Positions 10,601 to 20,248 of a DNA stretch of 64,000 nucleotides are shown here, in pieces. The DNA comes from Hermatobates lingyangjiaoensis (Eukaryota; Arthropoda; Insecta; Hemiptera; Hermatobatidae), in NCBI GenBank assembly GCA_026182355.1, contig JAPFBL010000538.1, forward strand, positions 124,001 through 188,000. The letters run 5' to 3'. Positions within the stretch are counted from its first letter, which is position 1; each line of letters starts with the position of its first letter. The notes under the pieces were generated by a model. That model worked only from the letters and a program-made list of their open reading frames with translations. It made no database searches and was not told where the DNA came from. A program made the translations under genes and the position numbers.

Positions 10601-11459
10601 GGCAATGCAAAAGGAAAGAAAACAATACTTATTAAGACGAAATAGTGCTCTGAAGATACAGACTTGGTTTAGAGGTTGTCAGGCAATGCAAAAGGAAAGA
10701 AAAGAATACTTATCAAAAGTAGATAGTGCTCTGAAGATACAGACTTGGTTTAGAGGTTGTCAGAAAATGCAAAAGGAAAGAAAAGAATTCTTATTAAGAC
10801 GAAATAGTGCTCTGAAGATACAGACTTGGTTTAGAGGTTGTCGGCAAATGCAAAAGGAAAGAAAAGAATACCTATTAAAACGAAATAGTGCTCTGAAGAT
10901 ACAGACTTGGTTTAGAGGTTGTCAGCAAATACAAAAGGAAAGAAAAGAGTTCTTATTAAAACGGAATAGTGCTCTGAAGATACAGACTTGGTTTAGAGGT
11001 TATCGGCAAATGCAAAAGGAAAGAAAAGAATACCTATTAAAACGAAATAGTGCTCTGAAGATACAGACTTGGTTTAGAGGTTGTCAGGAAATGCATAAGG
11101 AAAGAAAAGAATTCTTATTAAGACAAAATAGTGCTCTGAAGATACAGACTTGGTTTAGAGGTTGTCGGCAAATGCATAAGGAAAGAAAAGAATTCTTATC
11201 AAAACGAGATAGTGCTCTGAAGATACAGACTTGGTTTAGAGGTTGTCAGCAAATACAAAAGGAAAGAATAGAGTTCTTATTAAAACGGAATAGTGCTCTG
11301 AAGATACAGACTTGGTTTAGGGGTTGTCAGCAAATGCTTAAGGAAAGAAAAGAATTCTTATTAAAACGAGATAGTGCTCTGAAGATACAGACTTGGTTTA
11401 GAGGTTGTCGGCAAATGCATAAGGAAAGCAAAGTAAATATTGCTGCAATTAGAATACAG
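7686..11459 (+). CDS. ASPM: ASPM large exon: end of calponin-homology region plus 40-unit IQ array
   Basis: The exon follows TTTAATTTCAG (ends 7685) and ends at ATACAG|GTTTGT. It opens with the end of the calponin-homology region: LDLKDGVRLTKAVEF and LRVPAISTLQKINNV match strongly conserved ASPM blocks. An IQ-like segment follows (about 8090-8210), then exactly 39 units of 81 bp from 8217 to 11375 and a 40th from 11376. The unit is 27 residues, with core ALKIQTWFRGC and QKERKEFLLKRNS. IQ motifs bind calmodulin or light chains and in ASPM form a long helical rod. Here the final R of the IQ consensus is usually M. Two single-base indels, one missing base near 8931 and one extra near 9549, throw the frame off for about 620 bp and cancel out. 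Real mutations would make this allele defective. Uncorrected sequencing error is the other explanation. Confidence 0.92.
8217..11459 (+). repeat. ASPM: 81-bp coding tandem repeat (27-residue IQ unit), 40 copies
   Basis: Unit starts fall every 81 bp from 8217 (GCT or AGC CTG AAG ATA CAG) to 11376, (11376-8217)/81 = 39. Units are nearly identical in DNA as well as protein. They differ mainly at CAG/CGG (Q/R), GCA/CAA (A/Q), CAA/CAT (Q/H), TTC/TAC (F/Y), AAA/AGA/TCA (K/R/S) and AAT/GAT (N/D). Such homogeneity points to recent amplification or gene conversion. Confidence 0.95.
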
Positions 11460-11896
11460 GTTTGTTTACTCTATTTGTAATAGTTCATAAATTATATTTA
11501 AATTGTTTATATGTTTTTTGATCTATTAAGTGATAATTGATTTTACCCTCATGACGATTCTATATATATATATATTTTTTATATATACATCTGAAAGAAA
11601 ACAACGCATAAAGAACGATAACTCGTCTTGGGTTCAATACTTTAGAACGAAGTTTTGTCTTTAGGAAGAGTGTAGAACTGAAGAAGAGGTGCGTTCGTTC
11701 CTACGCAGGTATAACTTTCCGCCCATAGTCTTCAACAAACGTACATCTTCCCATCTACTCTCTTCCTGAAGATGAACTTCGTTTCGAAGTATTGATCCCA
11801 AGTGTTTTCGTTTTTATGTGTCATTTTTTCAGTTATTTATCTGTCCGGTTTGGACCGTTTGGTTACTTCATTTATCTATTTATGTATAAATTTACG

Positions 11897-11936
<40 letters not shown>

Positions 11937-12090
11937 TAAATCTTTCACATAAACACGTGAAATAACAATCAATTATCAAACCACAATAAGAAAAAGGGAA
12001 AACAAGACTAAGATCTTTCAGTTGGGTTTTTGACTCTGACGAAGACTGCTTGTTTCGGTTGAAAGATCTTAGTCTTGTTTTCCCATTTTC
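11460..12090. repeat. Intron with (TA)n and palindromic repeats
   Basis: Holds (TA)n runs (11562-11590 and 11898-11935) and a partly inverted repeat between them, with 'tctttaggaagagtgtag' near 11660 and 'ctcttcctgaagatgaactt' near 11760. A palindrome has its left arm at about 11943-12020 and right arm at 12058-12117; its centre contains a CTGACGA...GAAA module at 12036-12064. No coding sequence is seen. Confidence 0.7.
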
Positions 12091-12276
12091 TTATTGTGGT
12101 TTGATCATTGATTCATATATGTATATATATATATATATATGTATGTATATATATATAAACTGGCAGCAGGTCTTTATCTGAGCATGTGTAGTTAAATAGC
12201 CATAATAAAATATTTTTTTTCTAATCACTTTTCTATGCTGCAGATGGAATAACAATAACAAATTTCCCAGGGACAT
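12091..12276 (-). pseudogene. Penelope-like element: 5' ORF start, fragment
   Basis: The minus-strand frame begins MSLGNLLLLF, then HRKVIRK. It matches the start of other Penelope-like ORFs in this window (MSLGQLIWLL at 18944-19135, MSLGQMLWQL at 37230). The rest is lost in a (TA)n tract. Only about 20 codons are convincing. Confidence 0.55.
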
Positions 12277-12745
12277 ACTGGAGGCAATAACACAGTACAG
12301 TAAGGGTCAGGAGGCTATAACTCACTGCAGTGCTTGCTGTAGCATACATAAAGAACTGTACAGAACCACCCACGTACTGATCAGTAATGGCTTCTCTATC
12401 AAATATGTGAGCAAAGAAATCGCAGACCACATGGACAGATTGTATTCCCGAGATTACAAAGTAGAAGAGATCACAGGTGAAACACTACCGCTGTCCTACC
12501 CTTCTTATATGTCCACCCAATGCAAACAAGACGAGCAAGCACTACATGAAATCATAGCAGGACATGTAAAGACTATCAATGAAATGGACACCCTACCTTT
12601 AAATATCTTCTACAATAACAAAAAGACGAGCAACCTACTTATACGGAATAATTGCAAGAAGGAGACACCTAAAGTTCAGCGAAGTTATATGTATCAATTT
12701 ACTTGTAAAGAAGGTCGAAAGCTTGTGTTTTCTTCTAAAATTTAG
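12240..12745 (+). pseudogene. Penelope-like element: C-terminal part of reverse transcriptase and linker
   Basis: The frame reads from about 12240 (before the first ATG at 12407). A segment with ISNGFSIKYVSKEIADHM is followed by YMSTQCKQDEQALHEII and LNIFYNNKKTSNLLIRN. The last part aligns by eye with YMSSQYRQDEAALKNII and LSVYYKNNKTRQVVLRN at 19685-19830, which is the region between the reverse transcriptase and the GIY-YIG nuclease of Penelope-like elements. The GIY-YIG domain is missing. About 12693-12735 carries a GGTCGAAAGCTTGTG remnant of the element's terminal repeat, followed by another copy of the HRK start region. The orientation is opposite to the fragment at 12091-12276. Confidence 0.7.
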
Positions 12746-12769
12746 TTATAGCTAGTCCTTAATATATGT

Positions 12770-14215
12770 TATCAGTTATTGGACTGTGTTATTGCCTTCA
12801 GTATGTTCCAAAGAAATTTTTTATTTTCATTGTCTGCAGCATAGAAAAGTGAAAAAAAGAACAATTGCTAAAAAGAATTGTGAATGCAGGCATATATACA
12901 TGAGTGAGTGCTGCATATATATATTTACGAATGTTTTCCTTATCTCGACCACATATATTTAAAACTATTTGTCTTTTTTTATCGAGGTTTGGTATAGCTT
13001 CAATAATTCAACACCTTTAAGCCGATGTTTCGTCTATATTTCTGTATTCTGTATTGATGTAGCCCTGAAGATGTCTACAAACATAGACATAACTTCTGCT
13101 TAAAGGTATTGAATTATTGAAGCTAGACCAAACCTCGATAAAAAAGAAAAATAGTTTTATATATATATATATATGAATGAAAACAAACCACAAGGAAAAA
13201 AAAAAGAAAACAGATAGAAAAAATGCTCTATCTATATCTATAACTATATATATCTATGTATAATTAAATGAAACGGTCCAACGGACTTTGAAATAAAAAC
13301 CAATTAAAAAAAGATAGCACACAGAAGTGCTATGTCCTGTGTCTATCTGTGTGCTATCTTTTTTTATTTGGTTTTATATATATATATATATATATATATG
13401 AATGTTAAAAATATTTCACATAAACACGTGAAATAACAATGAATGATCAAACCACAATAAGAAATGGGAAAAGAAGACTAAGATCTTTCAACCGTAACAA
13501 GCGGTCTTCGTCAGAGTCACAAACCCAACAAGATCTTAGTCTTGTTTTCCATTTGTTATTGTGGTTTGAACGTTGATTGTTATTCCTCGTGTTTATGTTA
13601 AAATTTTTATATATATTTATATAAAAGGCTAGATCATATACCTGGCCTTAATCACATGTGATATGGCTTAATTAGTCCCTTGTCATCGCATTCATTTTAT
13701 ATTATCAAATACCCTTTGTTATTCTATATTATTTAATTACTTCATTTTTTATTATTTAATTATTTTATATATTTAATATTATTGTTTGTATTCTCAGTTT
13801 TATTTTATTTATCATAGCTTAGTCCGTACTTCTATTTGTGTATCAATTTCTCTGTTCATCCCTCAATTTTTTCCTTTATTTATTTATTATTTTTCTAATT
13901 TAATTTAATTATAAATTGATTCCTGTCTACCTTATTCCCTGTGACCCAGTGTGCATGCGACAACATTGTTGGTCTCCAACTGTCTCTGAACTAGTGTGCT
14001 TGTTTTCCTTCTCTTATCTCTTCTGTAAGCCGATTCTAACGTAAAATTAGGGAGTATGAGTGTGTGCTTTTAATTTCTCTATGGTTATTTTTGTACATTG
14101 AACTATATTCATATAAATATGTAGCAGATCTTTTTGAAAAGTGTTTCATTAAAGTTAACCGCAGTCTTGGCATTTACGGTCTTCTATTTGATTGAGAAAT
14201 TCTATACTACGAACT
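12770..14215. repeat. Intron: mixed palindromic repeats and AT-rich sequence
   Basis: At 12940-13160 lies an inverted repeat ('tcgaggtttggtatagcttc' and its complement) with a decayed CTGAAGATGTC module at 13075. A palindrome lies at about 13290-13380 around 'gatagcacacagaagtgct'. A further palindrome of the 'aagactaagatctttcaacc' family lies at about 13400-13600. From 13620 to 14215 the sequence is low-complexity AT-rich, with a stretch at 14110-14160 resembling the 'gtttcattaaag' part of the Penelope 5' region. No gene is recognised. Confidence 0.6.
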
Positions 14216-15069
14216 AACTCCCTTGAGGAGTAGTAATGGAGTGATTAAGCGCCACTAATAGCCTCTAACACTCAATTCCGACTTTCGGCCTTCACGAGGC
14301 TACCCTGTTAACTTGCTTTATACAGGGACAAACGAAAGAGGAGGAGAAGGTGATCAGGGGCTGGGTCTGACACACCTTTGTTTCACATTCTTCCTAATCC
14401 CCAAATCCCCTCCTTTTATCCCAGCTCCAATGTAAGGTGTTATGCAATCCGTGCCGAAGGATGGATGATACAGGGGTTACTGTGTTATGAACGGAGCCTC
14501 AAGGGTACCAAGCGACCCTCTTGAGTAAATAGACTTACTCCGGTATGCAGTGCTCTGCTGGAGTGGACAAAATACCACCGATAGAGATACAGGGATTTTC
14601 CCCTGTATGATACTAAGGAGAAGGAAGTCTGGAGACCATCCTCCGGAAGCGCAGTGGGTCCAAAAGCGCTAACTAGTGGGAGTCAACCTCCCACAAGTGC
14701 ACCTAAGGACCCGAAGAAGACTGTCCCAAAGAAGGAGAAAGGAAGTTACTTTCTCCCGAAACGTAGGTAGCCTGAATGGACATTATCAATGATAGTTTAT
14801 GCAGATTCTGCAAAGAAGAGGAAGAAACACCGCTGCACCTGGTGACTAACTGTAAGGCAACTTTGCTGCACAGAGGCAGGTGCTCCGGTGCACTCCACAA
14901 AAACCATAGAAAAACTTTTACCGATGGAACCAGCAAAAGTGCTCAGCTTCTTGGAGGCGTTGAAGCTAACTGCTGGGGTACTTTAGTACAGAAGAGGGGA
15001 AGTACAATAGTTTTCAAGACGCAGTGCTGTAGTCAGTACCCCCCCCCCCCCCCCAAAAAAAACCCTTGA
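14216..15069 (+). mobile_element. LINE 3' fragment with C-terminal knuckle and poly-C/A tail
   Basis: The ORF at 14776-15069 contains SLCRFCKEEEETPLHLVTNC, a C-x2-C-x8-H-x4-C motif of the type found after the reverse transcriptase of many LINEs, followed by CKATLLHRGRCSGAL. Upstream (14216-14775) is sequence of the same element: 'cctaccctgttaacttgctt'-like text here has a reverse-complement relative at 36612-36720. The element ends in a run of C and A (15041-15065) just before the next ASPM exon. The reading frame is broken and the polymerase domain is absent. Confidence 0.6.
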
Positions 15070-15175
15070 ACACAGTTGTGTTCAAGTTTGTTTCTAACAT
15101 TATTCATTTTTATCCTTTAATGTAATAGTTTATTATATATTATAGTCTCTCTGACCCCCTAATGTTTTTTTTAAG

Positions 15176-15365
15176 GCTTGTTGGAGAAGATATATAGCTG
15201 TTAAGAAATTCGCACATATTACTAAAAGAAGAATAGAAGAAAAAAAGAAAAAGTCAATCAGCTGTGCTGCTTCTGGCCTAACATTGAAGTCTCGGTATGA
15301 AGTCCTCATTGACCAGTTTACCAAAGCCTCCTTCAGGGACAAGTATACTGCTCTTATAGAACTAG
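15176..15365 (+). CDS. ASPM: ASPM exon: last IQ motif and start of C-terminal region
   Basis: The acceptor is TTTTTTTTAAG (ends 15175) and the donor is CTAG|GTCGGT. The previous exon ends ATT AGA ATA CAG and this one opens GCT TGT TGG AGA AGA TAT, so an IQ motif (AIRIQ/ACWRRYIAVKKF) is completed across the intron. This is the 41st repeat and, unlike the array units, it is a divergent, ordinary IQ. The exon continues with a basic helix (TKRRIEEKKKK) and then SRYEVLIDQFTKASFRDKYTALIEL. It ends after one base of a codon, which the exon at 16890 completes. Confidence 0.88.
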
Positions 15366-15880
15366 GTCGGTGTCGTTACTTTTATTTTTTGTAACAACTA
15401 AATAATACAATGGAGATTTTGATATTTCAGGGGTTTTGTTTATTATGTTGTCATCCATATGAAACACTTAATCAGAGGTGGTTCGTTGCAGTGCAAGTCC
15501 CTCAATAGAATACATATAGGCCGAATACTGGCCTTTTGCGATATCATACAATGATTCTACATTGGGGTCCTAAATTTTGCTTGACTCAAGTCTACATAGA
15601 GTAGGGATTTTATCACATAATATTGGTATTATTATTTTAGAATGACTATGCCACTGCATCTTAAAAATTATAGAGTAGTATTTGCTGTTGATGTGTATTC
15701 AAGTTTTTTTTCCAAAAATGGTGTAAAAGAGTTTTTTCTGTAGAGTTTTTATGTAATGACATGAAAGATTGAACAGAGTTTTTCCATGTTATTCGAAATA
15801 TATTCCATGACAAAAAATAATTTCTAAGGTAGTGCAATCACTTATTATGTGGTATTTACTCATTGTAGGGTGGAAAGGTA
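15366..15880. other. Intron, repeat-derived, no gene seen
   Basis: Contains a segment ('tgattctacattggggtcct', 15552) that also occurs near 1095 ('gattctacattgggagtcct'), so part is an interspersed repeat. The remainder is AT-rich without recognisable coding remnants. Confidence 0.5.
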
Positions 15881-16380
15881 ATGAAATAGTCTCCACATAT
15901 AGAAATTGAAGAGTATAAACAACGCGTTTCGAACACATAGTGTTCTTCTTCAGGCATTAACTAAAAAAAAATATGTCATCAGAGTGTTATCTATAGTATA
16001 AAGAAATACTATTACTTTATAAGTAATACTTATTTTATAGTACAAAATAAAATAAGGAAGAGAGTGCATACCTAAGGATGAGTGTCTGTTCTAAAAGTTC
16101 TATTTTCTCTGTATTCTTATATTTGTTGTTCGTATTTCGTTCTAGTTCTCAGTTATATTGTCAATAAGTTTTCTACACTTAGTCTAAGAGCGAATATAAA
16201 GGCCCTGCCTTTATATTATAGGTAATACTTTATACTATAGTATAGTATAGTATTACTTTATACTATAGGTAATTCTGATAACATTATGTTTTTTAGTTAA
16301 TACCTGAAGAAGAACACTACGTGTTCAAAACATGTTGTTTATACTGTTAAATTTCTATAAGTTGAGACTATTTCATTATT
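15880..16380. repeat. Inverted repeat with paired CTGAAGA...GAAA modules
   Basis: The left arm is about 15885-15985 and the right arm about 16285-16378, sharing 'agtctccacatatagaaatt' and its complement. The module is intact on the left (minus strand, 15927-15953) and decayed on the right (plus strand, 16304-16330, GAAA changed to AAAA). The layout is the same as at 6737-7275. Confidence 0.75.
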
Positions 16381-16735
16381 AACAGCATTTGCAATAGCCT
16401 TCAACAACGCCAGCTCCATGTTGACAAACTTAGAAAGAAGTTCATTGAATGTGGCTATTCTTCTAGGTTTATGCTGTTAAATTTCTATATGTTGAGACTA
16501 TTTCATTATTAACATCATTTGCAATAGCCTTCAACAACGCCAGCTCCATGTTGACAAACTTAGAAAGAAGTTCATTGAATGTTGCTATTCTTCTAGGTTT
16601 ATACTGTTAAATTTCTATATGTTGAGACTATTTCATTATTAACAGCATTTGCAATAGAATTCAACAACGCCAGCTCCATGTTGACAAACTTAGAAAGAAG
16701 TTCATTGAATGTGGCTATTCTTCTAGGTTTGTCGA
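16341..16735. repeat. 130-bp tandem repeat, 3 copies
   Basis: Units start at 16341, 16471 and 16601 ('atactgttaaatttctatat') and each contains 'caacgccagctccatgttga'. The first unit begins inside the right arm of the neighbouring inverted repeat, so the duplication took in the edge of that element. Confidence 0.93.
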
Positions 16736-16889
16736 CAGATGCCTGATACCTTCTACAACCAAAAAAAAAAAAAAAAAATTGTTTTTAATAATTCATGAAC
16801 TTTTGATAAGATGATTGGACCCCCTCCCCCACAATCCTTGTTCCTTTACTACAAGAACTGTATCTCAATTTCTTTTATTTTTCTTCTAG

Positions 16890-17071
16890 AAAAATTGACA
16901 CGACTATCGAGAGAGCTATGTCAGCAAATGTGTGGGATGTTAAAGTTTCATGAAGCGATTAAAGACTGTCTGTTGAAGGCAAACAGGTCTCCTCCCTACA
17001 TGATGTTCTGCAATGCTGCCTTTAGTGTGCTGACTCACCTCACCTATACTTCACCGCATATGCTTTGGCAG
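16890..17071 (+). CDS. ASPM: ASPM exon: C-terminal armadillo-like region
   Basis: The acceptor TTTTCTTCTAG ends at 16889 and the donor TGGCAG|GTCAGT is at 17071/17072. The first two bases complete a codon begun at 15365, then 60 codons follow in phase 0. The translation (KLTRLSRELCQQM, then NRSPPYMMFCNAAFSVLTHLTY) fits the C-terminal helical repeats of ASPM, where human ASPM has 'LIRSCNRSIPCMEV' followed by a 'VLLNVSKY' helix. The ASPM C-terminus is thought to have an armadillo-like fold. It joins in frame to 38407, across the 21.3-kb intron that holds the minisatellite. Confidence 0.86.
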
Positions 17072-17159
17072 GTCAGTGATAAATGCCAAAATATCCATAT
17101 TCACAGATGATAGCTATACTCGTAGATGTTCATCTTTTTAAGGCAACAATAACGATATA

Positions 17160-17336
17160 CATATAGATGTGTTATCTAATCTGAACTCGATCAAATTTTC
17201 TAGGTATCAAAATCAAAGGTTTTCAAATGAAACCGAAACGTCGGCAACGAGAGTTTGATTTTTGAACCTAGAAAATTGACCGAATTCCGATTGGATACAT
17301 AGCTATTATATCAAACGGTCGATATATTATTGAATC

Positions 17337-17386
<50 letters not shown>

Positions 17387-17500
17387 TTTATGACAGAGAA
17401 AAGAGCACAGAAAGAGACACTACAGAACTCACTTCGATATTTCGAAGTGAGTTCTGTAGTGTCTTTCTGTGTTAAAGTGTTTATTGTCCACACGGACCTT
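17160..17500. repeat. Intronic repeats: 'gaaacgtcggc' family and (TA)n palindrome
   Basis: At 17205-17300 lies a copy of the family with 'gaaaccgaaacgtcggcaac' also found at 43727-44022. It is followed by (TA)n (17341-17385) and a palindrome of the arm 'agacactacagaactcactt' (17400-17475), as at 1342-1447. Confidence 0.7.
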
Positions 17501-17567
17501 TCATTTTATTCGAAGTATATATATATATATATATACAATTAAAAGAAACGGTCCAGCGGACTTTTTT

Positions 17568-18700
17568 ACAATAAAATAAAAAACGAAGGAAACACACAGA
17601 AAGACACAGACATAACTCACATCGATATTTCGACAATCGTCGTCATCAGGAGGTGCGAAGAGCGAAGAGTCCCGCAGGAAGACAGGGCGGTACTGAACTC
17701 GGAAACCGCAGCCAGTACCCCACCACTTACCACCAAGCGGGGGAAGGGAGGGAAGGAAATGAAGAGCCAAATTAAGACGTAAAAGGAACGAGTAAAAATT
17801 ATAACTATAAAAAATTATAAAAAAGTAGATAAATCAAATTAAAATTAATAAAAATAATAAATAAAAAGTAAAATAAAAAATAATAAATAAATAAATAAAA
17901 AATAATAAATAAATAAATAAAAAATAATAAATAAATAAATAAATCATAAATAAATTATCGGTTGAGGTTGAGTCCGGGGGAAGAGCGAGCATCAAGTAAG
18001 CATATGTATGCCTCCTCTGAAGCTCTTAGGGTAACTTTATTGTTGGATTCGGGGATCTGTTTCAGGATCCTTCTGTTTCAGGAAGTTGAGCCTTCGTATG
18101 AATGGTCATAGGGCTTCAGTCGGTCAACGCAGTAACTATCCTGTAGCCATCCATGCGAACTCGCATGGACTCAGTTTCAATGACTGTTTCAGGGTTCAGA
18201 TCCTGAAACAGATCCCCGAATCCAACAATAAAGTTACCCTAAGAGCTTCAGAGGAGGCATACATATGCTTACTTGATGCTCGCTCTTCCCCCGGACTCAA
18301 CCTCAACCGATAATTTATTTATGATTTATTTATTTATTTATTATTTTTTATTTATTTATTTATTATTTATTTATTTATTATTTTTTATTTTACTTTTTAT
18401 TTATTATTTTTATTAATTTTAATTTGATTTATCTACTTTTTTATAATTTTTTATAGTTATAATTTTTACTCGTTCCTTTTACGTCTTAATTTGGCTCTTC
18501 ATTTCCTTCCCTCCCTTCCCCCGCTTGGTGGTAAGTGGTGGGGTACTGGCTGCGGTTTCCGAGTTCAGTACCGCCCTGTCTTCCTGCGGGACTCTTCGCT
18601 CTTCGCTCTTCGCACCTCCTGATGACGACGATTGTCGAAATATCGATGTGAGTTATGTCTGTGTCTTTCTGTGTGTTTCCTTCGTTTTTTATTTTATTGT
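17568..18700. repeat. Very large near-perfect palindrome, arms about 501 bp
   Basis: The left arm is 17568-18068 and the right arm 18200-18700, one the reverse complement of the other apart from two small indels: an extra 'ctcttcg' at about 18600 and a change in the TTTA-rich part. The arms carry the module in both orientations (17628-17649 minus, 18619-18640 plus). The 131-bp spacer plus right arm encodes the end of a GIY-YIG domain (see 18086-18313). The arms abut a (TA)n tract at 18699-18722. Confidence 0.92.
18086..18313 (+). pseudogene. Penelope-like element: GIY-YIG endonuclease C-terminal part
   Basis: The frame reads RMNGHRASVGQ, then YPVAIHANSHGLSFNDCF and VQILKQ, ending in a stop after LNLNR. 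'R..GHR', 'PVA.H......SF.DF.VQIL' and a C-terminal alpha-helical end are characteristic of the GIY-YIG nuclease that follows the reverse transcriptase in Penelope-like elements. The N-terminal GIY...YIG strand is missing. It sits at the centre of the 17568-18700 palindrome, suggesting the palindrome arms are the inverted ends of a Penelope-like element. A similar C-terminal end ('gagagcttcagaagaagcac') is seen at 21417-21490. Confidence 0.65.
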
Positions 18701-18723
18701 ATATATATATATATATATATATA

Positions 18724-18941
18724 AATGATCAAACCACAATAAGAAATGGGAAAACAAGACTAAGATCTTTCAACCGTAACAAGCGGTCTTCGTCAGAGTC
18801 AAAAACCCAACTGAGGTTGGGTCAGTTGTGTTTTTGACTCTGACGAAGACCGCTTGTTACGGTTGAAAGATCTTAGTCTTGTTTTCCCATTTCTTATTGT
18901 GGTTTAATCATTGATTGTTGTTTCACGTGTTTATGTGAAAT

Positions 18942-18950
<9 letters not shown>
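18724..18950. repeat. Palindrome of the 'aagactaagatctttcaacc' family
   Basis: The left arm is 18724-18805 and the right arm about 18838-18925, with a short spacer. Modules CTGACGA-A-GACCG...CGGTT-GAAA lie on both strands (plus copy 18840-18868). The same family occurs at 11943-12117, 13400-13600 and, as a single arm, 22385-22500. It is bounded on both sides by (TA)n. Confidence 0.85.
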
Positions 18951-18981
<31 letters not shown>

Positions 18982-19372
18982 TTGTGTATGATGGCAGCAT
19001 ATCTTCACGTAAACATGTTTCATTAAAGCACACAGCAGCCTCTGCGTTAGCGACTTTTATGCTGGTCTGCTCCAATTTACGAACAACCTTGCGGTGGGCT
19101 GGTGTTAAAAGCCATATTAATTGCCCAAGAGACATCTTAATTTGGCATGAGCAGATGTAAAAAGGAAATCACAACTTCCAGATGAAAGGCAAAACTTTTT
19201 AAAACGACATTAAATACAAATAAGAAACAATAACAATTACAATGAATTAAAAACAAATACGGAAATAAGAACAATTACAGTGACAAAAAAACAAGTACTT
19301 ACAAAAGTTAAAACGCGCACGAACAAGCTTTCGTACATAGGCTCTGATCGTAGACCTCTTATATTGCTCAGA
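18944..19372 (-). mobile_element. Penelope-like terminal repeat and 5' ORF start (minus)
   Basis: Read on the minus strand from about 19372: a terminal-repeat sequence containing CGAAAGCTTGTTCGTGCGCG, then an ATG at 19135 opening MSLGQLIWLLTPAHRKVVRK and continuing with ANAEAAVCFNETCLREDMLP into a (TA)n tract. The same unit is present on the plus strand at 20433-20790 and 20990-21400 and, in another subfamily, at 37180-37380. This is the terminal repeat plus N-terminal ORF of a Penelope-like retroelement. Confidence 0.7.
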
Positions 19373-19705
19373 TCATTCGCTTCTACCATTAAGACAGAGT
19401 CCAGAATTTGTTGGTTTCCTGTATACTGAGGTACTGAAGTTGTGGTGTGTTTGTTCAACAAGGACATCCAAGAACGGTAATTTACCATTTGTGCTGTGTT
19501 CCACAGTTAAATTAAGACCGGAGGCATCTTTTAGTTTTTGGAGCAGTAACTGTATATCATCATTACTTTTGGTCAGGACAAAAATATCATCAATGTACCT
19601 AGCATATATCACAGGTTTCTCCAGTTTTTTTAAAAGTTCTTTTTCAGTTTGACCCATGTAAAAATTACATGTAACCGAGGTTACATGAGCAGTCAATATA
19701 GGCAA
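19373..19705 (-). pseudogene. Penelope-like reverse transcriptase, catalytic fragment
   Basis: The frame contains YARYIDDIFVLTKS, the reverse transcriptase motif C with YIDD in place of the more common YVDD or YADD, then NGKLPFLDVLV, a block that follows motif C in Penelope-like polymerases. Upstream is FYMGQTEKELL, also a conserved pre-motif block. About 110 residues remain of a polymerase that normally exceeds 500. At its upstream edge the strand switches: the following element sequence (19680 onward) is on the plus strand, so part of the element is inverted. Confidence 0.8.
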
Positions 19706-20248
19706 GATGAGGCGGCTCTTAAAAATATCATTTACAAAAATGTGGTTACCACAAACCCAAATGATAAAATGAATCTAAGCGTGTACTATAAAAACAATAA
19801 AACTCGGCAGGTGGTATTAAGAAATCGAAAGGGGAAAAGTTTGTCTGATATATCTAATATATCAATATACTTGTAATACAGGGGACTGCGCAACCCTGCC
19901 TTCAAATTATATTGGGATGACAACCTCAAAGCCATCAAGACGCTTAACGATGCACCTAATAAATGGAGCCCCAAGAATCACGCAAGAGAAGCACACAATG
20001 TAACTTTAACACGTAAAATGTTAGAGAAAAGTACAATAATACTACAGCAGAATAGTGATGCTAATAAATTAAGAATACTTGAAGCCCTCTACATAAAAGA
20101 TTTGAACCCTACTTTAAACGCTCAAATTTGTGAAATGAACATTATCCCGAGTTGTAGGAACTTTGATAATTCCTACAAACTGGTAATGGATATAAGTCAA
20201 TTAACTGCGTTGGAAAGTAGAACTGATCAATCAGCTGAGCAGTCATGA
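19685..20248 (+). pseudogene. Penelope-like element: linker and GIY-YIG nuclease remnant
   Basis: Two plus-strand frames. 19649-19876 includes SSQYRQDEAALKNIIYKN and LSVYYKNNKTRQVVLRN (linker). After a frame change, 20018-20248 includes NKLRILEALYIKDLNPTLN, matching the GIY-YIG C-terminal helix 'LRILEA.YI...NP.LN'. Sequence between (about 19880-20017) keeps the frame remnant with 'NHAREAHNVTLTRKML'. The GIY and YIG strands themselves are not recognisable. It lies between terminal-repeat copies in opposite orientation (18944-19372 and 20433-20790). Confidence 0.75.
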
